Source: Ganoderma boninense (taxonomy: Eukaryota; Basidiomycota; Agaricomycetes; Polyporales; Polyporaceae). Taken from it: 64,000 bases of DNA. The position numbers and the translations under genes are program-made. The notes below the pieces were generated by a model. It saw nothing but the letters and a program-made list of their open reading frames with translations. It was not told the DNA's origin and did no database searches. The stretch lies in assembly GCA_002900995.3 (NCBI GenBank), contig CM035304.1, forward strand, positions 4,418,134 to 4,482,133, read 5' to 3'. Each line of letters begins with the position of its first letter. Within the stretch, counting starts at the first letter, position 1. Of the stretch, positions 1 to 12,647 are shown in pieces.

Positions 1-26
1 CAACCCATCAGCTATTTTCCAGCGCA

Positions 27-500
27 ATGTCAGAACAGCACACAAGCGAGTTCGTTTCCGGTTTGTTGACCTCCTTTACTCACCTAGCACTCTGAAACTT
101 TTCTGACCCTCACGTAGCGTTGGACAACAAACACGGCATGTACTCCCTGGGGCCCCTATCCAGCGACCACGATTCTGACGACGCCTCCAATCACAGCATT
201 CTCTGGGATGACGAGGAAGTATCCAGCTCTTCTTTCCTCGAGTCTTCTTACGACGGCCCCGAGCTTGAGGCCGACTTTTTCTACTTCCGTCTCAGAGCCC
301 TCAGACTTCGCGGTCCAAAGTTGATCTTACTGAAATCTAGCGATGTCTTCACTCCCCCCGAGCCAGAGCAGGATGTTCATCTCATGCAGCTTCTACCGGT
401 CTACGAGCACGACGAACTTGGCAAGGAAGGTCTGTGGCCTGCTATTCGTTCTAAGGCTCATGAACTTCTCAAAACCCAGACATCTGCACATTTACACTGA
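27..500 (+). CDS. Small unknown protein, two exons
   Basis: I do not recognise this protein. A short first exon (27-60, starting at an ATG) joins across a 57-nt intron (61-117, donor GTTTGT, acceptor CGTAG, with CTGAC as a possible branch site). The join keeps phase, giving MSEQHTSEFVSALDNK at the start. The product is about 138 residues. Its N-terminal half is Ser/Asp-rich and acidic. The C-terminal half looks folded, with the segment DVHLMQLLPVYEHDELGKEG followed by a probable helix. No membrane segment or signal peptide is visible. The first exon sits at the window edge, so further upstream exons are possible. Confidence 0.5.
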
Positions 501-1025
501 TCTTTCCATTTTACCAGTGATACCTCAACCAGGTATCCCCTCTTTCGTTTACAACATTGATTCTTTCAACTTTCAACCAGCATCCCCGGAGAGTACATCA
601 TGAGTCAATATACCTGTAGAGAACTACAAGAAAGTAGGCATGGAACAGGAGAGATATAGGATTCGTCATATTCGGGGATGGGACGCCTAAGCACCGAGGG
701 TACGAGAGGGGGACAAAAGGAAGATGGAAAGGGATGTCACGAGGAGACCGAGAGGAAAGTGATGAGAGCGCTTGATTTGAGACGGGTATAGTAAGTCAGA
801 CGCCCGTGGCCCCGTCCCTCTCTCCATCATGTAAGTACACTGCGGCCAGTAGAAAACAAAACTTCCGGGACATGGTTTATTCACAGCTTCGTTTCAAGTT
901 GCTTCACTTGAAGCAATCTCAAGTTTCGCCGAGCATCTGAATCCCGACTGCAAGGCATCAAGCCAGTGTGTCAAGAATAGCACGAAGTAAAACCATTCAT
1001 CAATGAGGTCATTGTCTATCGGACA
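501..1025. other. Intergenic, no gene seen
   Basis: This is the spacer between two convergent genes, so it should hold two 3' untranslated regions. Open frames here are short and lack codon bias or recognisable motifs. Confidence 0.5.
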
Positions 1026-3363
1026 TTATAATACATATCTGAAGTCTCGATTCTGAATGTCGGTCAAATCCAGGAATTCCTACAACAGACGCATCATGAG
1101 TTTTGACGGACAACCCAGACGCGGCTCGACTCGGAGGAACCCGTACCTTATCCACGCGACGCTCAGTGCGCGTTCCGTCGGGGAGGACAACCTCGATGTA
1201 GACGTCGTTGTACGTCTCATCCGCGGACTCGGCGTCTCGCCTCTTGTTCTCCCGCGCGAGGAGGAAACGAATGAAGAGGAGGATGAACGGACATATGGTG
1301 TCGACGATAGCGATAATCGCCCAGGGCACATGGTCGCTGCAATACTCGATGTCAGGTAAGCGCACGCGCACTGTGGTGGGCCAAGGCAGGAAGCACACAC
1401 CGAGGCGCGTATTTCGCCTGCCACATGAACGGCCCCGTCGCGTTGCCGACGCAGTACGCGATGAGCATGATCGCGTTCGTCGTGACGCGCTTCGTGTGGC
1501 CCGCTGTGACGCTCGAGAGCCACGCGAGAGCCAGGACGAACGTCGTCGTGCCGACGCCCGTGAGCCACTGACCGAAGAGCAGCCCGACCTTGTCGCTCCA
1601 GGGTAGGAGATTGACCAGGAGCGCGCCGAGGATGTTCGGAAAGAAGAAGATCGCCCCGACGTAGGCGCGACTGTCCTTGAACCGCGCTGCGAGCCTCACG
1701 CCGGCGAAGATGGTGGTCATCTCCACGACACCATCGACGCAGCCCAGGAGGGTCGTCTGGAGGTTCGTAAAGCCGAATGAGGAGACGATGATCTGCTTCT
1801 GGTTCGTCAGGCTGTTTGGGATGTTTTCGAGGGCGGAGAAGAGCGCAAATAGCCATGTCTTTGGATCGGTCAACGCTTCGTAGAACCTAGGACGTGTGAT
1901 GTGTGAAGATGCCGTAAGACGGGGACAACGAGTGACCTACTGATCAACCTTGAAGTGTTTGTTCTCCACACCAGTTTGGTTTTCCTGTTCATATCTCGAT
2001 ATCAGTGCGTACTACGTTGAATTAGGTTACAATAGGCTGACCTGTATACGCTTGACCGCTTTGGCACGCTCCTCGGGCGTTAGGAACCACGCGTTTGTGG
2101 GTGAGTCTGGGAAGAGGAACCTACAGCGCGGTTCAACGACGTGCAGCGATGATCCCTCGTATGACCTACCAGTACAAAATGGCCACGATGACGGTCAAAG
2201 ACCCGGTAATGACCATTAGCCTATAACGAGGTGATTAGAACTCCCTGCAGGTGGAAAAGCAGAGCGAGGCGCACCATTGCCAGGGCTCGAAGCTCTTCGT
2301 TTTGATGTGCAGGGTCCCGAAACTGAGAAAGCCGGAAATAATTTGAGCTACGACGCCATGGATCCAAATCAGTTTCTTGCTTCCCGTAAGCAATGGCTGC
2401 ACTCGTCAGCTGCGTACCTGTTCCATTCATCAAGACTGCCGGATGTAATGAGCACGCCAGTCTACAAAGGACAGTCTATCGGCAGGAGGCATACGCACAC
2501 CAGTATCCGACTCGCAGTGTCTGTTCCTTCCGAGTATAGAACATGGAGCTGACGATTAGGAAACCCGCCGTAATCGAGCCCTCGCACATCCCCAGAATGA
2601 ACCGGACCACGAAGAGGCTCCCAAAGTCCTTGCAAGCAGCATGGGAACAGAGAGCCACTCCCCAAATGAATATGTTAATGCTGGCAGACGTCAGGTCAGC
2701 TCTCCAGGAACGCATCTGCCCCGACGGTATCATATGCACCTCATCCACTTTCCGACGGGAAACCGCTGGAGAGCGAGGTTCTGGGGATACTCAAAGACAA
2801 GATAGCTCAGATAGAAGATCGTTCCGAGCCTGCAACGGCATGCGTCAGATCGGTAGGCGATTGGCTATCGGTCAGGTGCCATACCAATTGTACCTAGGGG
2901 ACAGGGAGATAAGTGAGGAATCCGACGAGGAAGGACAGGTAATACGTACTGGTTGGTCGTGAGATGGGTCGCAGTCCCAGACGAAGAAGAAAGTAAGGAC
3001 CACAGCATAGCTCCAAGACGAAGGATCATCTATTACCGGATGCCCAAAATGGCAGAGCTTCCCAGTGTCGTCTTGTCCATGAACTGGATCCAATAGAGTG
3101 CTGAATGGGGTCACCCGATCAGGCTTCTTCCAAAGACAATAGGTAAAACCACCGGACTTACTGCACATGAGTGGCATGATATGCCAATCAATCTTCTTGC
3201 GAATCCTGAGAGCTTCCTCCGGGCTGAGCTCGTCGAGACCCGCTGCAAGTTGTGCGGCGGTATCGACCTCCTTGTTCGCCACCGCGACATGGACGGCGAT
3301 ATCGACAACAGATCCCTTCTTCTCCGAGTCTTCCGAGCGGTCGATAGAACCACCGCTGCTCAT
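1026..3363 (-). CDS. Dal5/allantoate-type MFS anion:cation symporter
   Basis: This is a plasma-membrane permease of the major facilitator superfamily, most like the fungal Dal5/Tna1 anion:cation symporters that import allantoate, nicotinate or other small organic anions. Splicing out several short introns gives family motifs in order. A soluble N-terminus of about 67 residues ends in KKIDWHIMPLM. It is followed by LYWIQFMDKTTLGSSAILGI (first helix), then TTNQYNWLGTIFYLSYLVFEYP and LALQRFPVGKWM. Later come a helix with GVGTTTFVLALAWLSSV and a C-terminal tail VYIEVVLPDGTRTERRVDK. After a last intron (about 1080-1152) the final exon ends in FLDLTDIQNRDFRYVL, a typical family ending. I chose MSSGGS at 3363 because it precedes the usual short acidic leader; an in-frame ATG at 3438 is the alternative. 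The substrate cannot be read from sequence. Confidence 0.85.
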
Positions 3364-4671
3364 CTTGAATGACGTTCGAGGTGGGAGGTAACTGAGAAGA
3401 CGGTCGGGAGAGCCGCGAGACTCAAGGATTTTTCCCAATACTTATATCGCCGTCGTTGATAGCGCCATCTATGTGATAGTGAGCAGTTTCTCGGGCCGTT
3501 CTGTATCCACATTGGTAGTGCTGCTACTCTATAATCCATGGATATCCGAGTCGCGGACGAAGCTCTGCTTGGCGTGTACAGCTCTTATCGTTTTCGACGG
3601 AGGTTTGAGATGTCACAGGATCCCTCGCGCCCCTGACGGTCGAGCGGAGTAAGCTTTGGCCCAAAATTCGACTCGAAGTACGCACAGTATCGTCGAGCGT
3701 CGAAGCGTTGGTGCCGCTGGGCCTGCACAAGAAAGATATCAGTATTGTTTATCCGTCAGGGAGAATTCAGGCCAGTTTGTTATCTCTCGGCACGCATCTT
3801 CGCCAGAGAAAGACCACGCAGAGCTGAGAGAAGCTACAAGACTTTGGCTTCTATCTTTCTGCCGACGGGCGGCGTAAGGCTCAGTTGTGTAGATCTGTAA
3901 GTAAGTATTCCTCCACGCCGCCAGCGCTGGAAGCCTCGCTTAGATTACGTTCCACACCACTCACCCCTCGATGACTGTCGGATGACTGCCTTGTATAGGA
4001 CGCATGAAGTAGCATTGTCTTGCATCCGTGTCCATCCGTAAGTAGCAGGCTGGCACCCGGGCCCTCTGCCGTGTCCAACACGCTTGGGACCGCGACAGAC
4101 CTTCCGCAGTACTAGTCTCGTCAGAGTCAGAACCTGCTAGACGCTGTTGACAATATGTGCTCGAAGTTCATCGTAGCTGAGATACGCAAGTCAAGCGAGT
4201 CACGGGTAAGAATGAGGGGCCAGGCGCAGTCCATCGCACTCGCGGAGAGAAGCAAGCTGATGTGGCTCTTCTGGGCGCTACTTTGGAAGGCGAACTAGAG
4301 GTCATATTGATAGGAGTTCATTCACAATTATTACCGGATGAATAGATGAACGTTATATCCAGTAAGTACAAGCACTTATGTAAGTACTACTCATTACTTC
4401 CAGTTACACCCCCCAATCCTACCGCGTTCAGTTCGTTACGAGCATCCCTCAGAGCAAGAGAGGTTATTTGAGCAAATAGGGCCAGTCCCCGTGCCTGTAT
4501 CGATATATCACCATTTCTATCCTACACGTCGTCTCATCTTCAGCCTATGTACAGGATAGATCTCAACACTCTCAGTGCGTACTCAGAAGGTGAGATGGTC
4601 CAGGAACCTGCCAGAAGGAAGTGAATCTATCATGGTCTCGCATCCCGATCGCTGCTCCTCATGCACCAGGC
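3364..4671. other. Intergenic, no gene seen
   Basis: These 1.3 kb lie between the permease start and the MCM4 stop. Frames on both strands are short and unlike coding sequence. It should hold the permease promoter and the MCM4 3' untranslated region. A GTAAGTAC octamer occurs twice (about 4362 and 4380) without clear meaning. Confidence 0.45.
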
Positions 4672-7600
4672 TCATGCCCCCTCAACCCTCCTGATCATCC
4701 TCCTGTCCCGCTCGCCCGTCACCTTCACCAGCCCCTCCTGCTCCAGCTCCCTGATCACCTCCTGGAACTCCGCCGTGTTCACCTTCACGCTGCTCTGCGC
4801 CTCCAGCTGCACCATCGCGTCCGCCCAGCGCACCCCACGCGTCGCCCCCGCGCCATCCAGCAGCGCGAGCACCGCCCGCCGCATGTCGCCCCGCAGCTTC
4901 CGCTGCTGCCTGCCAATGCCCGTGTCGAGGAGGCCCATGTCGATCTCGCCCGTCGTCGGGTCGCGCGCGCTCGTGTTGATCGCCTCGCGCATGAGGCGGT
5001 ACGCCTCCTTGACGTCGGCGAGCTCGACGAACGGCGAGAGGCGCATGCGGGCGTGCGCCTCTGAGAGCCGGATCATGCTCTCAAGCTGCCGCGTCGTCGC
5101 TGTGATCCGCTTTTCGTTCGAGCGTGGGTCCTCGCCCGCCTTGCGGAGCGTGACGTAACAGCGGACGAGCTCGTCGCCGGCTGCCTCGGTGATTGTCGGG
5201 TTGAGGCGGGACCGGGCGTAGGTGATGTAGGCGGAGAGCTCCTCAAGCGGCTGGAAAGACGTCTTAGCTAGAGTCGGGGCGCCGGAAACTGCATGCACAT
5301 ACCATTAGATCTTGACCACCGCCGGTTTCGGGGGCGTCTTCGAGGTATAGGGAGACGAGATGTTGAGCGAGCTTGCGGTCGAGGGCCTCATCAGCATCGT
5401 CTAGCACAAGGTATAGTAGGTCGAAACGAGATATGAGCGTTGGTGGGAGGTCGATATTTTGCGTGACTGTCTGCTTGGGGTTGTACTTCGACCCGATAGG
5501 GTTCGCCGCCGCGAGGATGGACGTTCGCGCATTGAGGGTCGTGATAATGCCTGCCTTGGCAATGGACACGGTTTGTTGTTCCTGTCAATGGCCATGAGCA
5601 GCGAGCGCGATGGAGGGTAGGCGCAGAATGCGTACCATAACTTCGTGCAGGACACTGCGTGTTGCGTCTGACATCTTGTCGAACTCATCAATACAGCATA
5701 CACCGCCATCACTCAGGACAAGAGCACCACTGGGTGGAACGTAAGCACCCTTGATCCTCAATAAGATGGTGCAGACGTACCTCTCGAGGACAAGCTGCTT
5801 CGAGTCAGGATCACGAGTGACGTACGCCGTCAGACCGACGGCGGATGAGCCCTTGCCGGACGTGTACACGCCACGAGGGGCAATTTTGTGCACATACTAA
5901 AGCAAACGATGAACTACCGTCCCCCGACCTTGACTTTGTCCAACATACCTGCAAGATCTGGGATTTGGCCACACCGGGATCGCCAACAAGCAAGACGTTG
6001 ATGTCTCCACGGTATCTCGGCCCGCCTGCACCTCCTCCACGAGCGACGCTTTTGTTCGTCCCGCCGAACATCTGCAAAAGAATGCCCTTCTTCACGTCGT
6101 CCAATGCGTAGATAGACGGGGCGATCGACCTCGCCAAGAGATCGTAGATGTCCGGCCTCTGACTCAGCTGGCGCAAGCGTGCCTCGAGCTCCTCCCGCTT
6201 TGTCGTCCGCCGTTGGCGCTCGACCGCGTTCTCCTCATCGTCGTCCATATCGACTCCCCCACCCACGCCGCCGACGCCAGGCATGCGGTCCCCGCCCGCC
6301 GGGCGCGTGCTCCTGTCGAACCCGAGGCGGTCGTCTGTGCCAAGCTTGACGTGCACGACGTCGACGAACGTCCTGAACAGGCTCTTGAGCGTGCGCTGGC
6401 GCGGGTTTACGCGCACGGGCATGCTGCGGAAGATGCCCGTGACGACGAGGCGGTCGCCGGGCTTCGAGACGTCCACCAGGTCATCGTAAACGCTCAGCGA
6501 CACTGTGTGCGGTGTCTGCCCGTCGGGGACCGCATCTGGGGTCTCCTGCAGGCGGATCACCTGCCGGTCCGCGAACTCGCAGCGGTTGTGGACGAGCGCC
6601 ATCGCGCCGACCGTCGCGCACACTTCACGCGGGCAGAGCGCGGGCTCGTCGATCTTGCCGCGCTCGATCTCGACCTGCACCGTGTGGTTGCAGGCGAGGC
6701 AGCGAAAGAAGGCGACCTTCATGTCGGGGATGACAGGCGTCGCGCGGATCACGAGCCCCTTGATGCTGACAAGTTTGTCCGTGTCTGTTGGCCGGTGAGT
6801 GGGAGCGAAGGGGAGTGTGCGCGAGGACAGAGCTCACCACTTGGGTTCAGATCGCGCATGTTTACCGCCGGAACGCCGAATGGGCGGATGTTGTAGACCC
6901 GTTCCAATATTGCTTTCACCTCCTTAGGGCCCTGGTCGCCACGCATGCCGTCCGCGCCCGCCCTCTGGTCCTCCTCTGCGACTTCAAGTACGACGTCCTT
7001 GAGGACCTGGTCCATGATTGGTACTACTTCCTGAGGGTATTTCACTAGCAGGATCTGGAGTTTCTTGCTCGGGGGATACGCAGCGAGGTTGGCGATGTCG
7101 AGATTGAGGGTCCTCTCACCCGTTTGGCGCATCCGGCGGACATACGACTCGTACAGCAATACCTCACCTTCTTCGGGAGACGAGAGTACCCGCGTGCGGA
7201 TACCACGCTCACGATCGTATGCGATGCGATACTTGACCTTGAAACCACGCATAAAGTCGCGGAATGCACGCATCGTCTCGTGCACCGAGATGCTGGTGCC
7301 CCAAATCGCTTGAACAGCGCCAGGATCGTCGTCATCCTCGTCGGATGGCACAGCGGGAATGGAGAGGTCGAGTTCTGAAGGCGCAGGGATGGAAAGATGT
7401 GAAGCGTCTGAGCGTAAGTCATCCGACGGAGCCTCCTTGCGCTTCGTCCGTACACGGGACCGTAAAGAAGTCGGTGTGAAACTGAACGAAGAGTGGATAT
7501 CGCCTCGACGATTCTTCGGCGTGGGCTTGGGTTTGTCCCGGACAGGGCTCCTACGAAATATAGGTCAGTTCGGACTATGGACAAGATTCTTTGAAGGATC

Positions 7601-8389
7601 AAGTACAGAGGAAAAACACCCTGGCCCCGGTTGGCGCGCGACCCATCCTCTGGGAGACACCGTCTCATCCGGGTTGGTTCAGGCAACTTGCTTCTTATGG
7701 GACAGTATATTCAACTGTTCGGTTCAAGGTAAGAAAATACCTCCCCACTTGCCACCGAAATGAGTTCAATTTCTGGAAGCGGTTGGTATCACAAGGGCAC
7801 ACAGTGAGACCTGGTTCATGTATTGACTACCTCATGAATGAGTGCGATTTTAGTATCAAGGTGAATTCCACTGCTGCTAAAGTTGTTTCAACCTTACACA
7901 CTTTTGCAGGTAGACTTTATGGCTTGGGAAAACCTAACGCTCTCAGAGGAAAGAGAAGGGACGTACGAGGGGAACGTGAGTGGTTCAGAGTCTTGGGAAC
8001 CAGGCACATCCAGAAGGTCAGAGTCTAGCCTTCTAACGCGTGCAGGGGTTCTCTTTGTCGGAGATGAGCTGGGGAAGGGCAGGGGTGATGAGGTACCGGC
8101 TGTGGGGCACAATCAGGCGGGGATGGTCACTGGCAAACAACCACACGGACTTACGCGCAAATAACGGGGTTTTCTGTCTCCTCGGGGTGCTCAGACCCAT
8201 TGCCCTCATCGCGACGGCATTATGACGCGGTGTTCCCGCGATAGAGGGCGTCCCCTCGAGGAAGAGTGGTCCGGCCGCGGGTGCCCCCGGCATCGATTGC
8301 TCGACACTACCTTCGTCGAGTTGCATTTCGACATCGTCGAGGTCTGAGGTGGGTATATCGCGCGGTGGAGACGACATGTGGGCAGACAC
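4672..8389 (-). CDS. MCM4: MCM4, DNA replication licensing helicase subunit
   Basis: This is a subunit of the hexameric MCM2-7 helicase, the nuclear motor that is loaded at origins and unwinds DNA in S phase. The gene has several introns. The N-terminal exon (8389 to about 8150) is disordered and carries the MCM4 pattern PLFLEGTPS...[19 protein letters not shown]. The next block begins with the MCM4-specific [19 protein letters not shown]. The OB/zinc-binding region has [10 protein letters not shown] and a second Cys pair in CPREVC. The AAA+ core shows Walker A GDPGVAKS, Walker [11 protein letters not shown] and the arginine finger SRFD, followed by a winged-helix tail ending at 4672. Reading frames across introns agree with the family, and I saw no break. 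The start is the first of two close ATGs (8389; the next at 8377). The promoter contains MluI boxes shared with the divergent MTG2 gene. Confidence 0.95.
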
Positions 8390-8462
8390 TTAGGAGACGA
8401 AGCGGACAGAGGGAGGAGGGGTAGAGACTGGGATGGAGAGAGTGGAAACAAGGCGAGACGCG

Positions 8463-8518
8463 ACGCGTCTCGACGCGTCGGAATGAGCTTTAGGGCAGGT
8501 CGTTTCGTTCTCACGCGT
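8463..8518. promoter_or_regulatory. Three MluI cell-cycle boxes in the MCM4/MTG2 divergent promoter
   Basis: ACGCGT occurs at 8463-8468, 8473-8478 and 8513-8518, about 75-130 bp upstream of the MCM4 start and within the 186 bp separating it from MTG2. ACGCGT is the site bound by MBF in ascomycete yeasts, where it drives G1/S transcription of replication genes including MCM genes. The motif is self-complementary, so it could serve either gene. Its use by this fungus is inferred. Confidence 0.65.
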
Positions 8519-8575
8519 CACCAGCGCTCTGGGCTCCCTGTCCTCGACATTCTCCCCCCTTCCCGCACCGACTGT

Positions 8576-10406
8576 ATGCGCTTCCCGCCGCTCTTCAAGC
8601 CTCTCCGGGCTCAGAGCGTCACCACACTCTCCGGCAGGTACTACACGACATCCATCCCCGAGGCGGGCCCCTCGAAGCCAGCCAAGCCATCCCGCCCTCC
8701 AGCACCCCCGGACGAGCAGAAACGAAAACGGAGGACAGACTGGAAACGCAGGCAAAATGTGAGTGGTGTGTAACGCATTCCATGTCAACATTACATTAAG
8801 CAGAAACCCGCTCTTCCATCCAGGGCCAGACATTCCTTGACCACACCATAGTCCACATCCGTGCTGGCGACGGAGGGGCGGGCTGCGTCGCCTTCCACCG
8901 CGAGCTCTTCAAGCCGTACGGCCCACCCTCGGGGGGAAACGGCGGTCGCGGCGGCGACGTCTATATCCTCCCCACTCCGCACCTTACCACACTCTCTTCC
9001 GTGTCCACTCGCATCCGCGCGCACCACGGTGGTGCCGGCCAAGGCACCTGGCAGAACGGGCGCAACGCCCCGCCGCTCATCGTGCGTGTCCCGCTCGGCA
9101 CGATTGTCCGCGAGCTACCGCGCGACGACCCGCGCAGGCACCAGGACGAGTACCAGGCGGAGGCGGAAGAGATGCATGGGCTGAGTCCGCAGGAAAAGCG
9201 GGATCGAATGCGCGAGCGCCGCTGGGTGCACTACCCCGAGTACGCGGACGACAACGCGCAGAGGGAGGAGTTCAAGCACGCAGAGCGTCTGCTGTTCCAG
9301 CAGGAGCGCGAGCGGCGGAGGGCGCGTCGTATGCGCGCCGAGAACCCGATCTTTTTGGACCTCGACAAGCCAGAAGAGACTGCGGAGGCTGAGGACCCGA
9401 ACGCTCCGCTAGGCCATCGCCGTGTGGAACCTATGGGGCATCTTGTAGCGCAAGGAGGGGCGGGTGGCATGGGAAACCCCACGTTCCTCTCACCAACAAA
9501 TCGTTCACCCAAATGGGCGACACGAGGATACCCTGGGGAGCGAGTCTCGCTGTCACTCGAGCTCAAGCTTCTTGCGGACGTCGGGCTAGTCGGCATGCCG
9601 AATGCGGGGAAGAGCACGCTCCTCCGTGCGTTCACTGGCGGGCGTGCGCGGACGGAGGTCGCGGGGTACGCCTTCACGACGCTCAACCCAGTGGTTGGGG
9701 TAGTGCGCGTCGCAACCGATGGGACCTTTGACGGCCTTGCAGAGGGCGCCGTACATGATGAGACGCGCGTTGAGGAGGAGCGCGAACGCGAGCTGATGGA
9801 GCGTGGGGAGCTCGCCGACGCCCTCACGCGCAACCAGCGGCGCGCGCTCGAAGCTGCGGACCAGGAAGACCCATACGAATCCATGGAGGCGTTCCGCTTC
9901 ACCGTCGCGGATAATCCTGGGCTCATCGAGGACGCGTCTGCGGACGTCGGCTTGGGGCATTCTTTCCTCCGGTCCATCGAGCGCTCCATGCGCTGGCATA
10001 CGTGGTGGATCTCTCTGGGCCTGCTCCCTGGGACGAGCTTCGCGTGCTCAAGGAGGAGTTGGAGAAGTACAAGGCTGGCATGAGCGCAAACGCACGCATC
10101 GTCATTGCTAACAAGGCGGACCTCCTCACCGGGGAGGACGCGTCAGAGGAAGAGGTCGCCGAGGCGCGGGCGAAGCTGGTGCAGCTAGAGACTTACGTCA
10201 AGGAGCAGATGAAAGTGCCGGCCCTCGATGCGGAGGGGAACCCGGTGGAGACGGGGGAGGAGAGTGCGCTTGACCTGGTCCCTGTTTCGGCGAAGTTTAG
10301 CTTGAACTTGAAAAAGGTTGTCGGGCTCATGCAGGGCTACGTCGACGAGGCGAGGAGGAAGAAGGGGATCGACGTTGAAGCTGTGGGCCGTATCTTCCGC
10401 TCCTGA
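8576..10406 (+). CDS. MTG2: Obg-family GTPase, probably mitochondrial ribosome assembly (Mtg2), with one frame break
   Basis: Obg GTPases act in assembly of the large ribosomal subunit; the fungal nuclear-encoded form, Mtg2, works in mitochondria. Exon 1 (8576-8758) encodes an Arg/Ser-rich leader suited to mitochondrial import. A 65-nt intron (8759-8823) follows. The glycine-rich Obg fold starts with TFLDHTIVHIRAGDGGAGC and continues through GPPSGGNGGRGGDVY. The GTPase domain has G1 GMPNAGKST, a G2 region with YAFTTLNP, G3 DNPGLIED, G4 NKAD and G5 SAK. The length, near 590 residues, includes an acidic insertion in the Obg domain. The frame changes at 9988-9990: the first frame reads IERSM, and the second frame continues ALAYVVDLSGPAPWDE, as expected. 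No GT-AG intron can explain this, so one G appears to be missing. Confidence 0.9.
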
Positions 10407-10704
10407 AGTGGTTACATCGTCATGCTATGTGACTATATTGCTAACGAGATGCTGTCCATGCAAGCTATACTTACCGTTAGATTACTGTACATTATCATGA
10501 ATGTCTGCCACTCCACTCGCCACCGCTCAGCACAAGTTCGGTGCGTCACGTTCATAGATGGTTGGATTTCCAATACATAAATTACTCCTCGGCTGGGATG
10601 ATGTTGCCTATATACACGCTGATATGTACACCCCAGGCGCCGACCTCCACGACGAAACATCCCGGTGAGACTACTCCTCATCATTTCCTATCGATGAAGT
10701 GACT
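10407..10704. other. Convergent 3' spacer
   Basis: This short region lies between the stops of MTG2 and the first DUF6533 gene. No coding signal was seen. Confidence 0.5.
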
Positions 10705-12647
10705 CTAAACGGGAACCTCAGATATATCTTGAGACCACATCGGATCACTGTCAGTCCCCTCTTCAGAATCTCCACTCGTCGTGTTCTCTTGTCCCAGACT
10801 CTCCGTCGGTGGCGCCGCATGTTCGAAGCGCATCGTGGTCTTGTCCGTCTTTACTTTCGATGGACTGTCCTCTCCGTGTCCGCTGATAAACCCACGCAGA
10901 TTGAGCAGCAAGCGCGATGACTGTCCAATGGATCCATGAGCTATTGAATTCCGGTGACGTTATGAGAACCCTTACCGCGACAGATGACACGGCAATGGTC
11001 CACGCGACGCCCATCCCTTCCAAAGCCCGACCTTCTTCTCGGATAGAAAGGATCATGTTGACCGCGTTGATCACTGTGATCCCATGGACGCGATGGTAAG
11101 TGCCCACGACCTACAAATATTCCGGTGTGCTTACAGAAAATCCTATTAAAATGACAGCCGATTAGCTCACGTAACAAGTGGATATAAAACCTGAGGGCGT
11201 GCATAGCGAAGTACATAGTCCCATCCCGGATGAGCAAGTACAGCAAGGGGCTGAACCGGCGGACCTCTGTCCATTTCGCCAGTGGATTACGTGTGGCCTC
11301 GGACAGTTCGAACCTGAATGCCTCCCCCGTGAAGAACTTGTAGAGCATGAGAGCGAAGTAGATCGCTGCATACTCGGTAAGTCACTCGCAAACCTCCGAC
11401 GGAAACAAACATGCTCACTTGCTACGGAACAGTTAACGATCCAAGCACCGAGCGAGTTTCTGAGAGGCACCTCTGCGAGAGTGTAGCAGCCGGGGATAGG
11501 GAAGTTCGCCGGCCGAGGTATGATGGGGATCGTGCGGGCCTCAATGACGCCCACCGTGATTGAAGACTATGGGATGTCAGAAAGCGTCATTGAAGCTTGG
11601 GGGCAGACGTACGGCCAGTTCCGCTGAAAATAAATTTAGTATAGAACTCTCTGGATGTGGTTATGTGCATTCGACGACTTACCTGCGAAGCAGAAAACTA
11701 TCAGGGCGAGCACTGACGCCGACAATGTGAAACTAAGTCAGTTTCGAACAACATTGTAACAAGGAATAGCTGACTGAGTTTGTTTTCCCTGTAGGAAGCC
11801 CATAACCTGAGCACGAACATCCCTTCGCCAAACAAGACGGCAACGGCCGTGGCTGCACCACTGTGTGTGCTCGTCTCAGCAGATGTTTCAATGGCGACTT
11901 ATCAGGGACGTACAAGGCTTCGAACCAGGGCCATCCACGACATCTGGAAACGGCGCATCAATATAAACGCCGTACTGGACAAGCGGGAGGCTCACATCTA
12001 ACCCCGGGCCGTGCGACAGTCTCGTCAGTCATGCGGTCGACTACATCCATCACGAATACTCACGCCGAAAGGAGGAGAGGAGCTCGAGTTCACTGCGGAA
12101 ATGAGATATTGAACAAAAAAACACTTGCTAGGATCATGGAATGACATACCGCCAAAATACAGTCTGCAGATGATCCCGTAGAAGCGTTAGAGAATATTGA
12201 ACAGGGTCAAAATTATGACGAGCTTACAAAGAACACGCAAGGCCGTAATATCTTACACAGAAATACATAATCTTCGGAAGAGACCATTTTGCTCTGAACG
12301 ACGAATTTTAAATGAGACCGTCACGAGCTTCATAAAGCTGGGTACGGACTTACTTCCAGACGAGGTCAACCTGGACGTATCGAACATCGTCAGACCCTCC
12401 CGTTCGTGGACAAAATTAAGCGGCTTACTTCTTGTCCGAGAGTCAGACAGATATCATAGGCGATCCACGTAGATGCGGCGGCTACAAAATGTTTCAGGAA
12501 TGGACCGAGCTCGAGCGTTAAGTTAACCACAGAGGCGCTCTCACCTGCCGCTCGGTTGACCACAGTCGTGTCCCCGACAAGCTGGATGAAGAGCTCGATC
12601 CCTTGCAGGAGGGACAGCCCTGGAGGCAACAGCGAGGTGAGGGACAT
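10705..12647 (-). CDS. DUF6533-type multi-pass membrane protein, copy A
   Basis: This belongs to a large mushroom family of seven-helix-like membrane proteins with an N-terminal DUF6533 domain; no biochemical function is established. The start at 12647 gives MSLTSLLPPGLSLLQGIELF. After splicing, the domain reads STWIAYDICLTLGQE, then VDLVWK joined to AKWSLPKIMYFCVRYYG, the family hallmark. A later exon carries RFSPLLYLLIRDGTMYFAMH. The tail contains LRGFISGHGE and the short motif TMRFEH, and ends in an acidic Ser/Thr-rich segment at 10705. At least seven introns are needed. Copy B, immediately upstream on the same strand, has the same exon pattern, so the two arose by tandem duplication. Confidence 0.75.

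Noticed and set aside
6213..6896. Plus-strand frame of 227 codons opposite MCM4
   Set aside because: It is a shadow of GC-rich MCM4 coding sequence, with Ala/Arg/Asp-rich composition and no motifs.
9980..10000. Programmed ribosomal frameshift in MTG2
   Set aside because: There is no slippery heptamer or downstream structure, and similar one-base breaks occur in unrelated genes, so an indel is simpler.
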